DNA from: a virus
Virus record (IMG/VR): IMGVR_UViG_3300030099_001444
Coordinates: 1 to 45,582 of that record
DNA length: 45,582 nucleotides
Direction: 5' to 3' (one strand)
Shown: one piece after another, positions 29,421 to 38,189 of the stretch
How the letters are laid out: every line of letters starts with the position of its first letter
How positions within the stretch are numbered: position 1 is the stretch's first letter
Made by a program: the position numbers and the translations under genes
Notes under the pieces: model-generated
Database searches by the model: none
What the model was told of the DNA's origin: nothing
The model's input: the letters and a program-made list of their open reading frames with translations, nothing else

Positions 29421-31370
29421 CTACACTGTAGATTCAGTTTGTGTATTTATTGTGTTTATTACCATATCTTTGAATTTATCTTGTAATTCTACAGACATGT
29501 TTTCATCTATTTCTAGCGTATAAGCAGTAATAAATTTATTTAATAATCCTAAATCGTCTAACATATTATTTTTCATTATTGTACTTATTGCCGCATCTTT
29601 GAAATCATTAATTTCATTATCACTTACTGAATATCCTAAATCACTTTCTCCGTCGTCACTTGCAATACCGCTTTTTGGTGTAGATGCTACGGTAACGCTT
29701 TCTGCTAATGTTTCTAAGAAACTTGTTAAATCAGATTTTTCTTTTTCTGTTATTGTAAAACTGTCTGGTAATTCTGATGATACTCCTGATAAAGCCTTTT
29801 CTAAACTTATGTTAATTAATGAGTATCTTTCACTTACATCAAAGGCGTCAAAATAATTAGTATATCTTTGTTTTAATTCTGGATGCTTTTCTAATATTGC
29901 TACTGAATCTCGTTTTGCTGCACTAATTCTTTTCATAGCATTTTGAAATAAGACTTTGTTTTCTGATGATATTTTTAATTGTGTAGCTAAACTAACGGGG
30001 TCAATATTTTTTTGTCCTAAATCTTGTAAAAATTTTGTAAAAACAATTAAGCCTTTACCTAATAAAACTTGTTCGTTAGAACCAGCAGCACCTTTATTTA
30101 CTAAAGCACCTATCAAAATATTATCTAATTTTTTGAATAATTGTTCTTTTTGAGCTTCATCAAATTCAGATGTGTCTATTAATTCTTCTAGATTTAATTC
30201 TTCTTTTAATACTGATAACAGCTCAGAAACTTCTGGCGATGCTTTTACGTTAATCATAAATTGTGTATCTATATTTGTTGCTATATCCTTAAAGAAACCT
30301 TCTGATTTCAAACCTGCATCAGCAAAGCTGACTAACTCCGCATCACTAGCACTTGTAGTTTCTAGAACACTTGTAGCGTTTAGTCGTATTTTCGCTAGTA
30401 TTTCCTTAACTACAAAATCTTCTTGTTCGTTGGCTAATTCTATACCTTGTCTTTTAAGTGTTTGTCTAACTAAAGTTCGTACTCTATTATTAATACCGTT
30501 TTGTATATCATCACTTTGAATTCCAAGGCTATTTAATCCATCAGTATTGCCCATAACTAAATCTGGATTTGTTTTTTGTAGGTCAGCTAATATTTGAGCA
30601 TGTGTTAACTCTGTAGTTATAGGTTCAAAAACATTGTTAAATTCTAGAGCAGCATCTTTTTCAAAAAAAGCGAGTGTTCTACTAGTTGATTCAAATAGTC
30701 CTTTTTGTGGCTTATTTACACTTGGAACATTTATAACCTCAAAATCAATTTTATTTCTTGCTCTAGCTAAATAGTCGTTTTTTAGGTTTTGTCCTGGAGC
30801 AAGCTCACTTACAAAAACTCCTTGGTCATCTACTTCTAATGATTTTTTAGTGTTACCAATTGTAGTATTATAATTACTAATACTTCCTTTTAATGACGTA
30901 TCTAATGCATTGTTTCTAAGAAGGTCATCATCTGTTAAAACTCCAGATTTAGGGTCGTACAATTGTTTATATAAATTACTTACACGCATTGCAAACGCTT
31001 GTGGGTCTAACTTTTTATCTTGTAATTGTTTTTGTAATCTTTGTAGTTCGTCGGTTATGTTACTAAACGGTACTTTATTTAATTTTGGTTTAATTAGTTG
31101 TAATTTGTTAATCTCGTCTATATCTTGTTGCTGTTGTTTCTCCAGAATTGGAGCCAATTTTCCTAACTTAGGACTTATAGGACCAACAGTGGTCATGTAA
31201 TCTGATGAACCTTTGTTTGTTGAAGTGCCGCTAAACATGTCCATTATTACATCGTTTTTTGCATCACGTCTTTTATTGTCAGCTTTTCTATACCTTAGTT
31301 TTTCTAAATCATCTTTTGTTGGTATTGAAAATCCTAGAGTAAAATTACCTTTTTTAACTGTTATTGCCAT
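29421..31370 (-). CDS. Probable internal virion protein (649 aa)
   Basis: A helical, Leu/Lys/Asp-rich soluble protein with coiled-coil stretches (for example EELQRLQKQLQDKKLDPQAF near 110) and no membrane segment or enzyme motif. Directly upstream of the giant protein, eight bases apart, so co-translated. Podovirus ejection proteins typically form such sets of two or three. Function inferred by context only. Confidence 0.5.
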   Translation of the reverse strand: MAITVKKGNFTLGFSIPTKDDLEKLRYRKADNKRRDAKNDVIMDMFSGTSTNKGSSDYMTTVGPISPKLGKLAPILEKQQQQDIDEINKLQLIKPKLNKVPFSNITDELQRLQKQLQDKKLDPQAFAMRVSNLYKQLYDPKSGVLTDDDLLRNNALDTSLKGSISNYNTTIGNTKKSLEVDDQGVFVSELAPGQNLKNDYLARARNKIDFEVINVPSVNKPQKGLFESTSRTLAFFEKDAALEFNNVFEPITTELTHAQILADLQKTNPDLVMGNTDGLNSLGIQSDDIQNGINNRVRTLVRQTLKRQGIELANEQEDFVVKEILAKIRLNATSVLETTSASDAELVSFADAGLKSEGFFKDIATNIDTQFMINVKASPEVSELLSVLKEELNLEELIDTSEFDEAQKEQLFKKLDNILIGALVNKGAAGSNEQVLLGKGLIVFTKFLQDLGQKNIDPVSLATQLKISSENKVLFQNAMKRISAAKRDSVAILEKHPELKQRYTNYFDAFDVSERYSLINISLEKALSGVSSELPDSFTITEKEKSDLTSFLETLAESVTVASTPKSGIASDDGESDLGYSVSDNEINDFKDAAISTIMKNNMLDDLGLLNKFITAYTLEIDENMSVELQDKFKDMVINTINTQTESTV

Positions 31371-31384
31371 ATTATTCTCCTAAA

Positions 31385-32683
31385 TTAGCTGGGCATTCCT
31401 ATTACAGCTCCTATTACTGTTCCTAAATCTAAACTTACTTGGAAAGCAGGTTCACTAGCTGTTTGTACCCTATCTGTTTGATTTATTCCTGGTCCTACTG
31501 TAGCTAATGTTGTTATCATCTGTAAAAATGCTGCTTGTTTATTTATTCTACTTTGCCTTGATGCTCTGTACTCATCTTGAGCTAAACCTAACACATTAAA
31601 AAGAGATGTGTTTAACTGTTGCTGTAATGCTAAATGAGCTTGTATTTTTGCAGCTTGTATTGTTACTTCTGATTCTAACAATGCCATATCTTTTTGTAAA
31701 GATAATGCTTGCTGCGATTGTCCTATGCCTAATAATTCTTTTAGCATGCCAGCTGCAGTTTCTCTAGCTTGAACAGCAGTTTGTAAAAATTGTAATTTTG
31801 CCGCAGCAACTTTTGCATTAGTATCTTTTGTAAGTTCAATAAGTCCTTCTTTGACTACGTTTAATACAGCTCCCGAACTAGCTCCACCTAAATCAGCAAC
31901 TAAGTTTCCCATTGTGCTTTGTATAAACTCTTCGCCTTGGTCTTGTAATTGTTCAAATAAAGAATTAGCATATTCATCAACTCTTGCATCTATACTTTCT
32001 TGAGTAGAATCAACTAATAAAGAATTAATAAAACTAATTTGAGCTGCAGGTAAATTCTCAGTAATTTGAGCTACTACATCAGTTAACAATGGTGGGTCAG
32101 GTAATGAAAAAGCAGAGTTAGCATTTGCAGTTTCATATATTTGTCTAATTTGTTCTTCTGTTGCACCTTCTGGATTATTAGATATTTCTAAGGCTCTTGA
32201 TACAATCCCTGATGTAGTTGAATCTAATGCTCCTTGGTCATATGCATCATAAAAACTTGTGTAGTCCATTTGGTCAAAACCGTATTTTTGTAACAACTCT
32301 CCGCCAAAATTTGTAATACCTAATTCTGCATCGTTTTGACCTGAAGCTAATCCTGTTTGTATAAACGGTAAATCTTCTGCTGCCGTGCCTTCAGGTATAA
32401 AAATTGTACCATCTGCTAATCGTTGTATTCCCATACTATCAACTAATTCTTTGCTTTGAAAAAACCCTTCAACAGAACCTTGACCTACTTGTTCACGTTC
32501 TGGTACTCTTTTTTCTAATTCAGTAAATTGTTGAGTTTGCGGATTATATATTTGTCCTCCTATTCCCATAGATGCTGGACTTTGTGTTGTAAACAGTTTA
32601 CTTAAATTGCCATAAAAAGATTGCGTAATATTAGGTCCGCTTACACTTTTATCTACTGTTTTTTGTTTGCTACTACCACCCAT
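31385..32683 (-). CDS. Probable internal virion protein (432 aa)
   Basis: Begins MGGSSKQKTVDKSVSGPNIT; Gln/Ala/Leu-rich helices dominate from about residue 200 (e.g. AAKLQFLQTAVQARETAAGM and QAHLALQQQLNTSLF), with a hydrophobic C-terminal end. This build resembles small ejection proteins (T7 gp14-like role). Overlaps the GNAT-like gene upstream by 11 bases. Confidence 0.5.
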   Translation of the reverse strand: MGGSSKQKTVDKSVSGPNITQSFYGNLSKLFTTQSPASMGIGGQIYNPQTQQFTELEKRVPEREQVGQGSVEGFFQSKELVDSMGIQRLADGTIFIPEGTAAEDLPFIQTGLASGQNDAELGITNFGGELLQKYGFDQMDYTSFYDAYDQGALDSTTSGIVSRALEISNNPEGATEEQIRQIYETANANSAFSLPDPPLLTDVVAQITENLPAAQISFINSLLVDSTQESIDARVDEYANSLFEQLQDQGEEFIQSTMGNLVADLGGASSGAVLNVVKEGLIELTKDTNAKVAAAKLQFLQTAVQARETAAGMLKELLGIGQSQQALSLQKDMALLESEVTIQAAKIQAHLALQQQLNTSLFNVLGLAQDEYRASRQSRINKQAAFLQMITTLATVGPGINQTDRVQTASEPAFQVSLDLGTVIGAVIGMPS

Positions 32684-33086
32684 AATGTTCTCCTACTTCA
32701 TCAGTTTTTAATTCATAAATTAATACTGATGGTTTTTTCTTTGCTAAACGCTCTACCCATTTACTAGTTTTTTGATTTGCTTGTATTTCTACATTGTTGT
32801 AATTCCATTTTTTACAAAATTGAACTATCTTAGAAAACCACAAACGAGGGCGTTTTCTGTATTTTTTATCTATATATAAAAATTCTATATATAAAATATT
32901 GTCATCATAACCGTTTGTGTTTAAGTTATAACCCATAAGTCCTATAGGTTTTGATTCCCATCCACCTTCAGTTAATACATGCCATGTTAATCCTTTTGTT
33001 ATTATATGTCTTGCCTGAACAGGCTTTACTTCTTCCATGTACTTATCAACATAATATTCTTGATAATCATATATTACTTTTGACAA
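32673..33086 (-). CDS. GNAT acetyltransferase-like phage protein (137 aa)
   Basis: Starts at TTG (33086) with GAGGAGG seven bases upstream; no ATG start fits. The strand-helix order LYIEFLYIDKKYRKRPRLWF, then a helix KIVQFCKKWNY and a final strand matches the GNAT core around the acetyl-CoA loop, but the Q/RxxGxG/A motif is degraded to YRKRPR, so catalysis is doubtful. Proteins of this type occur in podovirus virion blocks. A modification or assembly role is possible. Confidence 0.5.
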   Translation of the reverse strand: MSKVIYDYQEYYVDKYMEEVKPVQARHIITKGLTWHVLTEGGWESKPIGLMGYNLNTNGYDDNILYIEFLYIDKKYRKRPRLWFSKIVQFCKKWNYNNVEIQANQKTSKWVERLAKKKPSVLIYELKTDEVGEHYGW

Positions 33087-33244
33087 TCACATTCCTCCTC
33101 GCAAGCACATTTAATTAATTCTTTAATTAACATTAATTGTCCTTGTAAAAACGCTGTAGCAGATTTAGACTGCTCAAAACGATTCTCTAATTCTTTTTCT
33201 TTTTCTTTTAATTTTTCTTTACTTTTACATTCACACTTATTCAT
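33074..33244 (-). CDS. Small Cys-rich coiled-coil protein (56 aa)
   Basis: Too short for usual ORF cut-offs. ATG 33244 overlaps the upstream TGA (ATGA), and the end overlaps the TTG start of the next gene; the frame fills the whole gap. Two Cys clusters (NKCECKSK at the start, KCACEEECDC at the end) flank a Lys/Glu coiled coil, so the ends could bind metal or pair by disulfides. Confidence 0.6.
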   Translation of the reverse strand: MNKCECKSKEKLKEKEKELENRFEQSKSATAFLQGQLMLIKELIKCACEEECDCQK

Positions 33245-34542
33245 TTAAACGTCTCCAATGTTACTAAAGTTACTGAGTATTCTAATACTACGCCGCTTGT
33301 TATATCAGGTCCATGTACTGCTGGTACATCCAAAGCTATTGTATAAGTTGTATCAGCTGCACTTGATATACTTCCTGCTGGGTTACCATCTAGAAAAGTG
33401 CCTGATACAAATTGATTTGATATACTGCCTTGAGAACCTCCACCAGCACTTTGTATTGCTACAGTATTAATAAACGTGTTTCCGTCTATTTGACATCTAA
33501 GTTGGCAAGTTTCTCTATCATCATCTCCGCCGCTTCCACCTATTGTTGCATTAACTGTAATTGTACCAATAACATTACCTCCTCTAGTTGATACAGTTAA
33601 AGCTAAATTACCAGGATAAGTATTTAAACCGTTAGCAGCTTTACTACCTGTTGTTACTGTAGGCACTGTAATAGCTCCATCTTGTATATTGCCTGTAGCT
33701 ATTATATCTCCTGTTACAGTAAAGTTAGTATTATCCCACTCTATTCTATCCCCTGCTGCAGTACCAAATCTAAACGTTCCATCAATATTTATATCTACAG
33801 TTTGTGTGCCATCTGCTTTATAGGCATTTAACCCACTTGTAGCTAATTCAACTCTAGCACCAGATGATGCAGTTTGTATTAATCCACCTGTTATAGTTCC
33901 TGCAGTTATTGTGCCTAAATCTGCAGATATAGCTGATAAAGTGCTTACATCAATTTTACCAGCAGTAACTGCACCAGCTGATAATTCAGCAGCGGTAATT
34001 GTTGTACTTGCAATTTCGTCAGCAGTAATTGTATCTGCAGCTATTTCAGTAGCTGTTATTGTGTTGGCATCAATCTGTGTTGCTGTAATAGTATCCGCTG
34101 ATATAATACCGCCATCTAGAAATGTACTTGTGCCTGTTTGAAATTTAACAGAACCTGCTGCATCAATTACTTGAATACCATATTCATTAGTAGCAGAAGT
34201 ACCTAATTTTCCTATTTTAACTCTTGTTCGTGGAGTGCCCTGATTATCATCTACGGTAATTAAATTATTTGGACCATCTAATTTTATTTTACTTTCTGCT
34301 CCAACAAATACCGTATTTAGAAACTGAGTATTGTTTGCAACTTTATCAGCACTTACATCTACTATTTGATTATTACTAATCAAAAATTCAGATTGTACAG
34401 CAGATATAAAATCTAATAAAGCTAAATATTGTGAATCTAAGAACTGTGGTAAATCTCTGCTTATATAACGCAGTGTATCTCCTGTTACAACTATAGGAGG
34501 AACTGGTAAAGATATATCATCAAACTTACTATAGACTGACAT
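33241..34542 (-). CDS. Tail fibre/tail spike-type protein with T-I-T-A repeats (433 aa)
   Basis: The N-terminal 100 residues look like a tail-attachment domain; residues about 150-200 contain a ten-residue tandem repeat of the type TITATEIAAD, which is typical for trimeric fibre shafts in phages. The C-terminal half is a Gly/Ser/Thr-rich beta domain ending in an immunoglobulin-like or head domain. Starts at the stop of the upstream nozzle gene (shared base). Host contact is inferred. Confidence 0.65.
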   Translation of the reverse strand: MSVYSKFDDISLPVPPIVVTGDTLRYISRDLPQFLDSQYLALLDFISAVQSEFLISNNQIVDVSADKVANNTQFLNTVFVGAESKIKLDGPNNLITVDDNQGTPRTRVKIGKLGTSATNEYGIQVIDAAGSVKFQTGTSTFLDGGIISADTITATQIDANTITATEIAADTITADEIASTTITAAELSAGAVTAGKIDVSTLSAISADLGTITAGTITGGLIQTASSGARVELATSGLNAYKADGTQTVDINIDGTFRFGTAAGDRIEWDNTNFTVTGDIIATGNIQDGAITVPTVTTGSKAANGLNTYPGNLALTVSTRGGNVIGTITVNATIGGSGGDDDRETCQLRCQIDGNTFINTVAIQSAGGGSQGSISNQFVSGTFLDGNPAGSISSAADTTYTIALDVPAVHGPDITSGVVLEYSVTLVTLETFK

Positions 34543-35984
34543 TAACTATCGCCTCCATCTTCAAGCTCACAGATAAATTCAGACACTTCCGTAAAATTTG
34601 TTGCTTTTATTGTAACATATCTACCATATACAGAAAAGTCTGCTTTAGGTGCTTTACCGTCTGTATCGGTAATTGTTTCATTAGTATATGTAGGTGTGTC
34701 TGTACCTAAGTCTGCTACACCAACTGATATAGTTGTGCTAGTTGGTGACGCATCTGTTTGTACTCTTTGAACTTGTATGTAATCTGAATCAGGGTCTTGT
34801 GCTAAAGGACCTTTTAATCCATAACTTCCATGATACGCTTTGGTTGCTATTGTTGTTTCTATTGCAGAACTACCATCTGTACCTGATGTATCTCTTTGTT
34901 TTACAATTCCAGAACTAGAACCAAAATAAACTTCTGGTATAGCTACTGTTCTATATCTATAAAAACCTGCGTATGCACTAAAGGTCCATTGACTCCATAC
35001 ATTAAATTGATAATTCCAAACAAAACATCTATCTGGTTCTTCGTTACTTCCTGTAGGATAATGAATAATTACTTCTCTGTTCTTAAAATCTGTCCAACAA
35101 TATACGTTATCTTTGTATGTATAATTTAATGTGCTAAAAAATTCACTGACAATTGTATCGTCTGCTATAGGTCGCAAAGCTGCACCGTTAAATACATAAA
35201 TGCCATCGTTACTAACAAACACTTGGGCGTTAGGAATATTAGTTACAGCTTTTGGTCCAAGAATACCTACTTGTTGTCTATTTTTTGGAACAAATATTAA
35301 TGGACTTCCTTGGTCTTGTAATGTTACTATTGAGTCAGACTTAAACACTGTAATAAAATTTTGTCCTAATACTTTTGCTGTAATAATAGGTGTGCCTGAA
35401 AAATTCAAATCAAGAAAATTTGTATTAGATATACGGTCAAAATCTGACACATCTGTGTATAAAATTCTATTAGGAACTTCTCCATCAGTACCGTCAGTTG
35501 TATTAAAAAATAACAATCTAGAATTAAATGCAAGCACTACATGAGCTGTAGTTAAGTTTCTACCTGAACTACTTGTATCCCAAGATACGTTACTAAATGC
35601 TCCTGTGCTAGATTTTGCAATGTTGTTTTTACCATCAGCTACATATATTTCATTATTTATTTCTGCAAAAAATAATTTTTCAGTTGATAAACGATTGCTA
35701 CCTGCTGCTAATCTAGCTGTGTAACTACTACCATTCCATTCAAATATATTATTTGTAGTAGCATGAAATCTACGAACTGTACCGTCATGTCTAATTTGGT
35801 CTGTTATTTCTAACACTTTGGCAGAATCACTTGTTGCCGTAAGAGCAGCAAAGCCATCACGTTTTTGCCATTTACCGCTACGATATACGCAGTTGTTAGC
35901 AACAGATAATTGATTGTCTTGTATTAAATGAGGTGGTCTAGATAAATTTAAGCCACCAGATAAATCTTTTATAAACCTTCTCAT
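34542..35984 (-). CDS. Tail nozzle/stabilisation protein (480 aa)
   Basis: Begins MRRFIKDLSGGLNLSRPPHL and continues with beta-propeller-like repeats (IYVADGKNNIAKSS, QVFVSNDGIYVFNG). The whole pattern, including NNCVYRSGKWQKRDGF, is that of tail tubular B / P22 gp10-like proteins that form the distal tube or hub of podovirus tails. Size is normal for the family. Overlaps the repeat protein upstream by four bases. Confidence 0.7.
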   Translation of the reverse strand: MRRFIKDLSGGLNLSRPPHLIQDNQLSVANNCVYRSGKWQKRDGFAALTATSDSAKVLEITDQIRHDGTVRRFHATTNNIFEWNGSSYTARLAAGSNRLSTEKLFFAEINNEIYVADGKNNIAKSSTGAFSNVSWDTSSSGRNLTTAHVVLAFNSRLLFFNTTDGTDGEVPNRILYTDVSDFDRISNTNFLDLNFSGTPIITAKVLGQNFITVFKSDSIVTLQDQGSPLIFVPKNRQQVGILGPKAVTNIPNAQVFVSNDGIYVFNGAALRPIADDTIVSEFFSTLNYTYKDNVYCWTDFKNREVIIHYPTGSNEEPDRCFVWNYQFNVWSQWTFSAYAGFYRYRTVAIPEVYFGSSSGIVKQRDTSGTDGSSAIETTIATKAYHGSYGLKGPLAQDPDSDYIQVQRVQTDASPTSTTISVGVADLGTDTPTYTNETITDTDGKAPKADFSVYGRYVTIKATNFTEVSEFICELEDGGDS

Positions 35985-36607
35985 AAACTACCTTCGTTCT
36001 CCACTTGTGTAAAATCTGTACTACTTGCTGCAGTTACTTGACTAAAGTCTGTACTGCTTGCAGCTGTTACTAATGACATGTCTGTGCTTGTAGGTGCAAC
36101 CACTACTTCCCAATCCTTAAATACTATTAGTGCATTACCTACAGCGTCTGTTTCTGCAAAGCCACTAAGTGTTACATTTATCTTAGAGCCTAATGTTCCA
36201 AATACAAAACTGTCTGAGATACCAGTAGTACCAGCTTCTAGTTTTGCTATAGTCGTACCAAAAACAAACGGGTCAGACAATCCTGTGTTACTTGCTTGTA
36301 ACTTTCCTATTGGTGTACCAAAAACAAAACCATCTGATATACCTGTGTTACTAGCTTGTAGTTTAGCAACACTTGTACCAAAATTATCTGCATCAACAAA
36401 TCCAGTAGCTGTTAATTCTAACTTAGTAACAGATGTACCAAATGCTACTGCACTTGCTAATCCTGTACCATTAACTTGTAACTTAGCAACTGGTGTACCA
36501 AAAGCGTTAGTTGTTGTAACAGAATCAGGTTCAACTTCTATTGCAGGCGGTGCTGCACCTATTGAAGTCTGATAAAGTCTAAATCCTGAAAAACTACCTA
36601 ATGCCAT
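35981..36607 (-). CDS. Tandem-repeat virion protein (208 aa)
   Basis: Contains six consecutive 20-residue repeats (residues 36-155) with consensus FGTxxAKLxxxxTGxxDxxV, a solenoid-like array. The C-terminal 35 residues are three 11-residue repeats (STDFSQVTAAS type). The region between (residues 156-173) contains FKDWEVV. Such repeat proteins in the tail block are likely fibre or adhesin components. The repeats are similar in DNA as well, so expansion/contraction is possible. Confidence 0.65.
   Translation of the reverse strand: MALGSFSGFRLYQTSIGAAPPAIEVEPDSVTTTNAFGTPVAKLQVNGTGLASAVAFGTSVTKLELTATGFVDADNFGTSVAKLQASNTGISDGFVFGTPIGKLQASNTGLSDPFVFGTTIAKLEAGTTGISDSFVFGTLGSKINVTLSGFAETDAVGNALIVFKDWEVVVAPTSTDMSLVTAASSTDFSQVTAASSTDFTQVENEGSL
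36143..36502 (-). repeat. Six tandem 60-bp coding repeats
   Basis: Six 60-bp units encoding the 20-residue repeat with a fixed FGT start and KL at positions 7-8 (four of six as AKL, others TKL, GKL, SKI). The third and fourth units are closest to each other, consistent with recent local duplication. Confidence 0.8.
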
Positions 36608-36928
36608 CTACGCTGTAAATATCCTAAATTTATAATCTCTATTTGTTCCACCTGTTTTTTGTATTGTTACTACAAAATTTTCTGTACTAGGTAGTGGTGG
36701 AAAGTAATATAATGGTTCAGTTTGTGCACCACTAAATGTATCTTGTATACATATAATATCACTACTATCTACCCTTACTTTTATTTTTATTACTATAGTA
36801 TCTCCTGCTGCATTGTTAGATAAATCTATATATCCTGTATAAAAATTATCATCAGTCTGTGCAGAACCTACAGTTTGTTCTGTTCCATCTGTTGTTACTG
36901 TTCCATTTAATATACTTGTTACTGGCAT
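36608..36928 (-). CDS. Small tail-block protein (106 aa)
   Basis: A beta-rich protein (TVTTDGTEQTVGSAQTDDNF, later a YIDLSNNAAGDTIVIKIKVR stretch) of the type often found next to phage fibres. No catalytic motif. One base after the stop of the upstream paralogous module and adjacent to the repeat protein; probably a structural beta-sandwich of the tail tip. Confidence 0.55.
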   Translation of the reverse strand: MPVTSILNGTVTTDGTEQTVGSAQTDDNFYTGYIDLSNNAAGDTIVIKIKVRVDSSDIICIQDTFSGAQTEPLYYFPPLPSTENFVVTIQKTGGTNRDYKFRIFTA

Positions 36929-37374
36929 TATACTGCTATCTCCATTAATGTTACATATTGAGGGGTGGCATCTACACCTATAAAGGTTGCTCCCATCCCT
37001 GTTGATATATTTCTGAAATATAATTTATAAGTTACTGAACTTGTTGTATTAGGATGGTCCATTAGTATCATAGTACAGTTAGCTTGAAATCTATCTTCAA
37101 AATCACCAAACTGTATTATTCCTCTATCATCTCTTCCTAAGTTTGTAGAATCTCTAAATATAGTTGTGCTTGTTTGTGCTCCATCTTGTGAATGATAAAT
37201 AGATGTAGACATCATAACTAAAATTTTATTAGCTGCTTTTGTAGGAGTTATGTCTGCAGTTAAATTAGATGCAGTCATTGAAGCAGCTGTCGTGGACGCA
37301 GCAGTTGTAGTAGATGCATGTACCATCTGTATAACTCTACCTGCGTATGTTCCTAATTCTCTTGCTTTACTCAC
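36928..37374 (-). CDS. Tail fibre tip-like module, paralog 3 (148 aa)
   Basis: Starts MSKARELGTYAGRVIQMVHA. Shares with the two upstream genes the order ITPTKAANKILVMMS, a FRDSTNLG strand, DHPNTTSSVTYKLYF and the ending TLMEIAV. It is therefore a diverged copy of the C-terminal fibre module of the 344-aa protein. These modules are probable receptor-contact domains; no receptor can be named. Confidence 0.65.
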   Translation of the reverse strand: MSKARELGTYAGRVIQMVHASTTTAASTTAASMTASNLTADITPTKAANKILVMMSTSIYHSQDGAQTSTTIFRDSTNLGRDDRGIIQFGDFEDRFQANCTMILMDHPNTTSSVTYKLYFRNISTGMGATFIGVDATPQYVTLMEIAV

Positions 37375-37892
37375 TATCCAGCTACCTCCATCAAAACTAA
37401 TTCACTTTGACAGCATCCTGCAAACAAATTGTCTCCATCATTATGAGACCTATTAATGTAAACTATTCCTGCAGCACCAGCTGTATAAGCATTTTTACCT
37501 TGTATCTTATATGTTGTTGCAGAAGTAGTATTTGGTGAATCTACAAAATGTCTGTTAAGACAATGCTGTCTATATTGCATTGAACCTAATGCTGTAAAGA
37601 ACCCACCTGCAAAAGCGTTAACATTGTTGCTACCACTATTACCTGTACCACTTCCGATTTCAGTGCTACCTCTTAATAATAGAAAAAACGGATAAGCGTC
37701 ATTCTGACCACCACTCCAAATTGTAGCATGTATAATTATTTTATTACTTGTTGATGCTGGAGTAATTGTAGCACTTAAACCTATGTCTACATAACTAGCA
37801 GTAGCAGAAGATGCAAATTTTGTAGTCAACTCGCCTCTTACTGTTTGTAATATCTTACCTGTATAGTTACCTAATTCTCTACGTTTACTCAT
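37374..37892 (-). CDS. Tail fibre tip-like module, paralog 2 (172 aa)
   Basis: Starts MSKRRELGNYTGKILQTVRG, the same beginning as the next gene. Motif line ITPASTSNKIIIHAT, FLLLRGSTEIGSG, DSPNTTSATTYKIQGK, YINRSHND and ELVLMEVAG matches the 344-aa protein's C-terminus (ITPRSTSSKIVVF, DSPSSTSELTYKVQV, YINRSVND, ITLMEVQG). Three cysteines in the middle and end are absent in the sisters. Shares a base with the next gene. Confidence 0.65.
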   Translation of the reverse strand: MSKRRELGNYTGKILQTVRGELTTKFASSATASYVDIGLSATITPASTSNKIIIHATIWSGGQNDAYPFFLLLRGSTEIGSGTGNSGSNNVNAFAGGFFTALGSMQYRQHCLNRHFVDSPNTTSATTYKIQGKNAYTAGAAGIVYINRSHNDGDNLFAGCCQSELVLMEVAG

Positions 37893-37895
37893 GCA

Positions 37896-38189
37896 TTACC
37901 CCTTTGGATATTTGTCTTTTACTGCTTTTATTGTTGTTTTCCAACCATCTATACCATTATGATATATGTCATCTAATTGGTCTTCTATGCTTGGATATTC
38001 TAATTTTCTATCTCTTTGATATTGCAAAGAATCATAGATTGTTTTTAACTCTGCTTGTTTAGCAATTATCTGGTCATTAGTAATGTTATTTGGATTACCG
38101 TCGTGCCATGTAATACTGTCTAAACTTTCTCCATTTACACTTACTTCTGCATCTGGGTCTAGAGCTAAAATTGCTGATATTATGTCCAT
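37896..38189 (-). CDS. Tail-assembly chaperone-like small protein (97 aa)
   Basis: N-terminal ALDPDAEVSVNGESLDSITW, then a helical region ending in the widespread YPSIEDQLDDIYHNGIDGW...VKDKYPKG pattern of XkdW/DUF4376-like phage tail-region proteins. Members lie next to tail fibre genes, as here, and are thought to help fibre assembly; role not proven. It starts at the stop of the 344-aa fibre gene and lies between two of the paralogous fibre modules. Confidence 0.6.
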   Translation of the reverse strand: MDIISAILALDPDAEVSVNGESLDSITWHDGNPNNITNDQIIAKQAELKTIYDSLQYQRDRKLEYPSIEDQLDDIYHNGIDGWKTTIKAVKDKYPKG

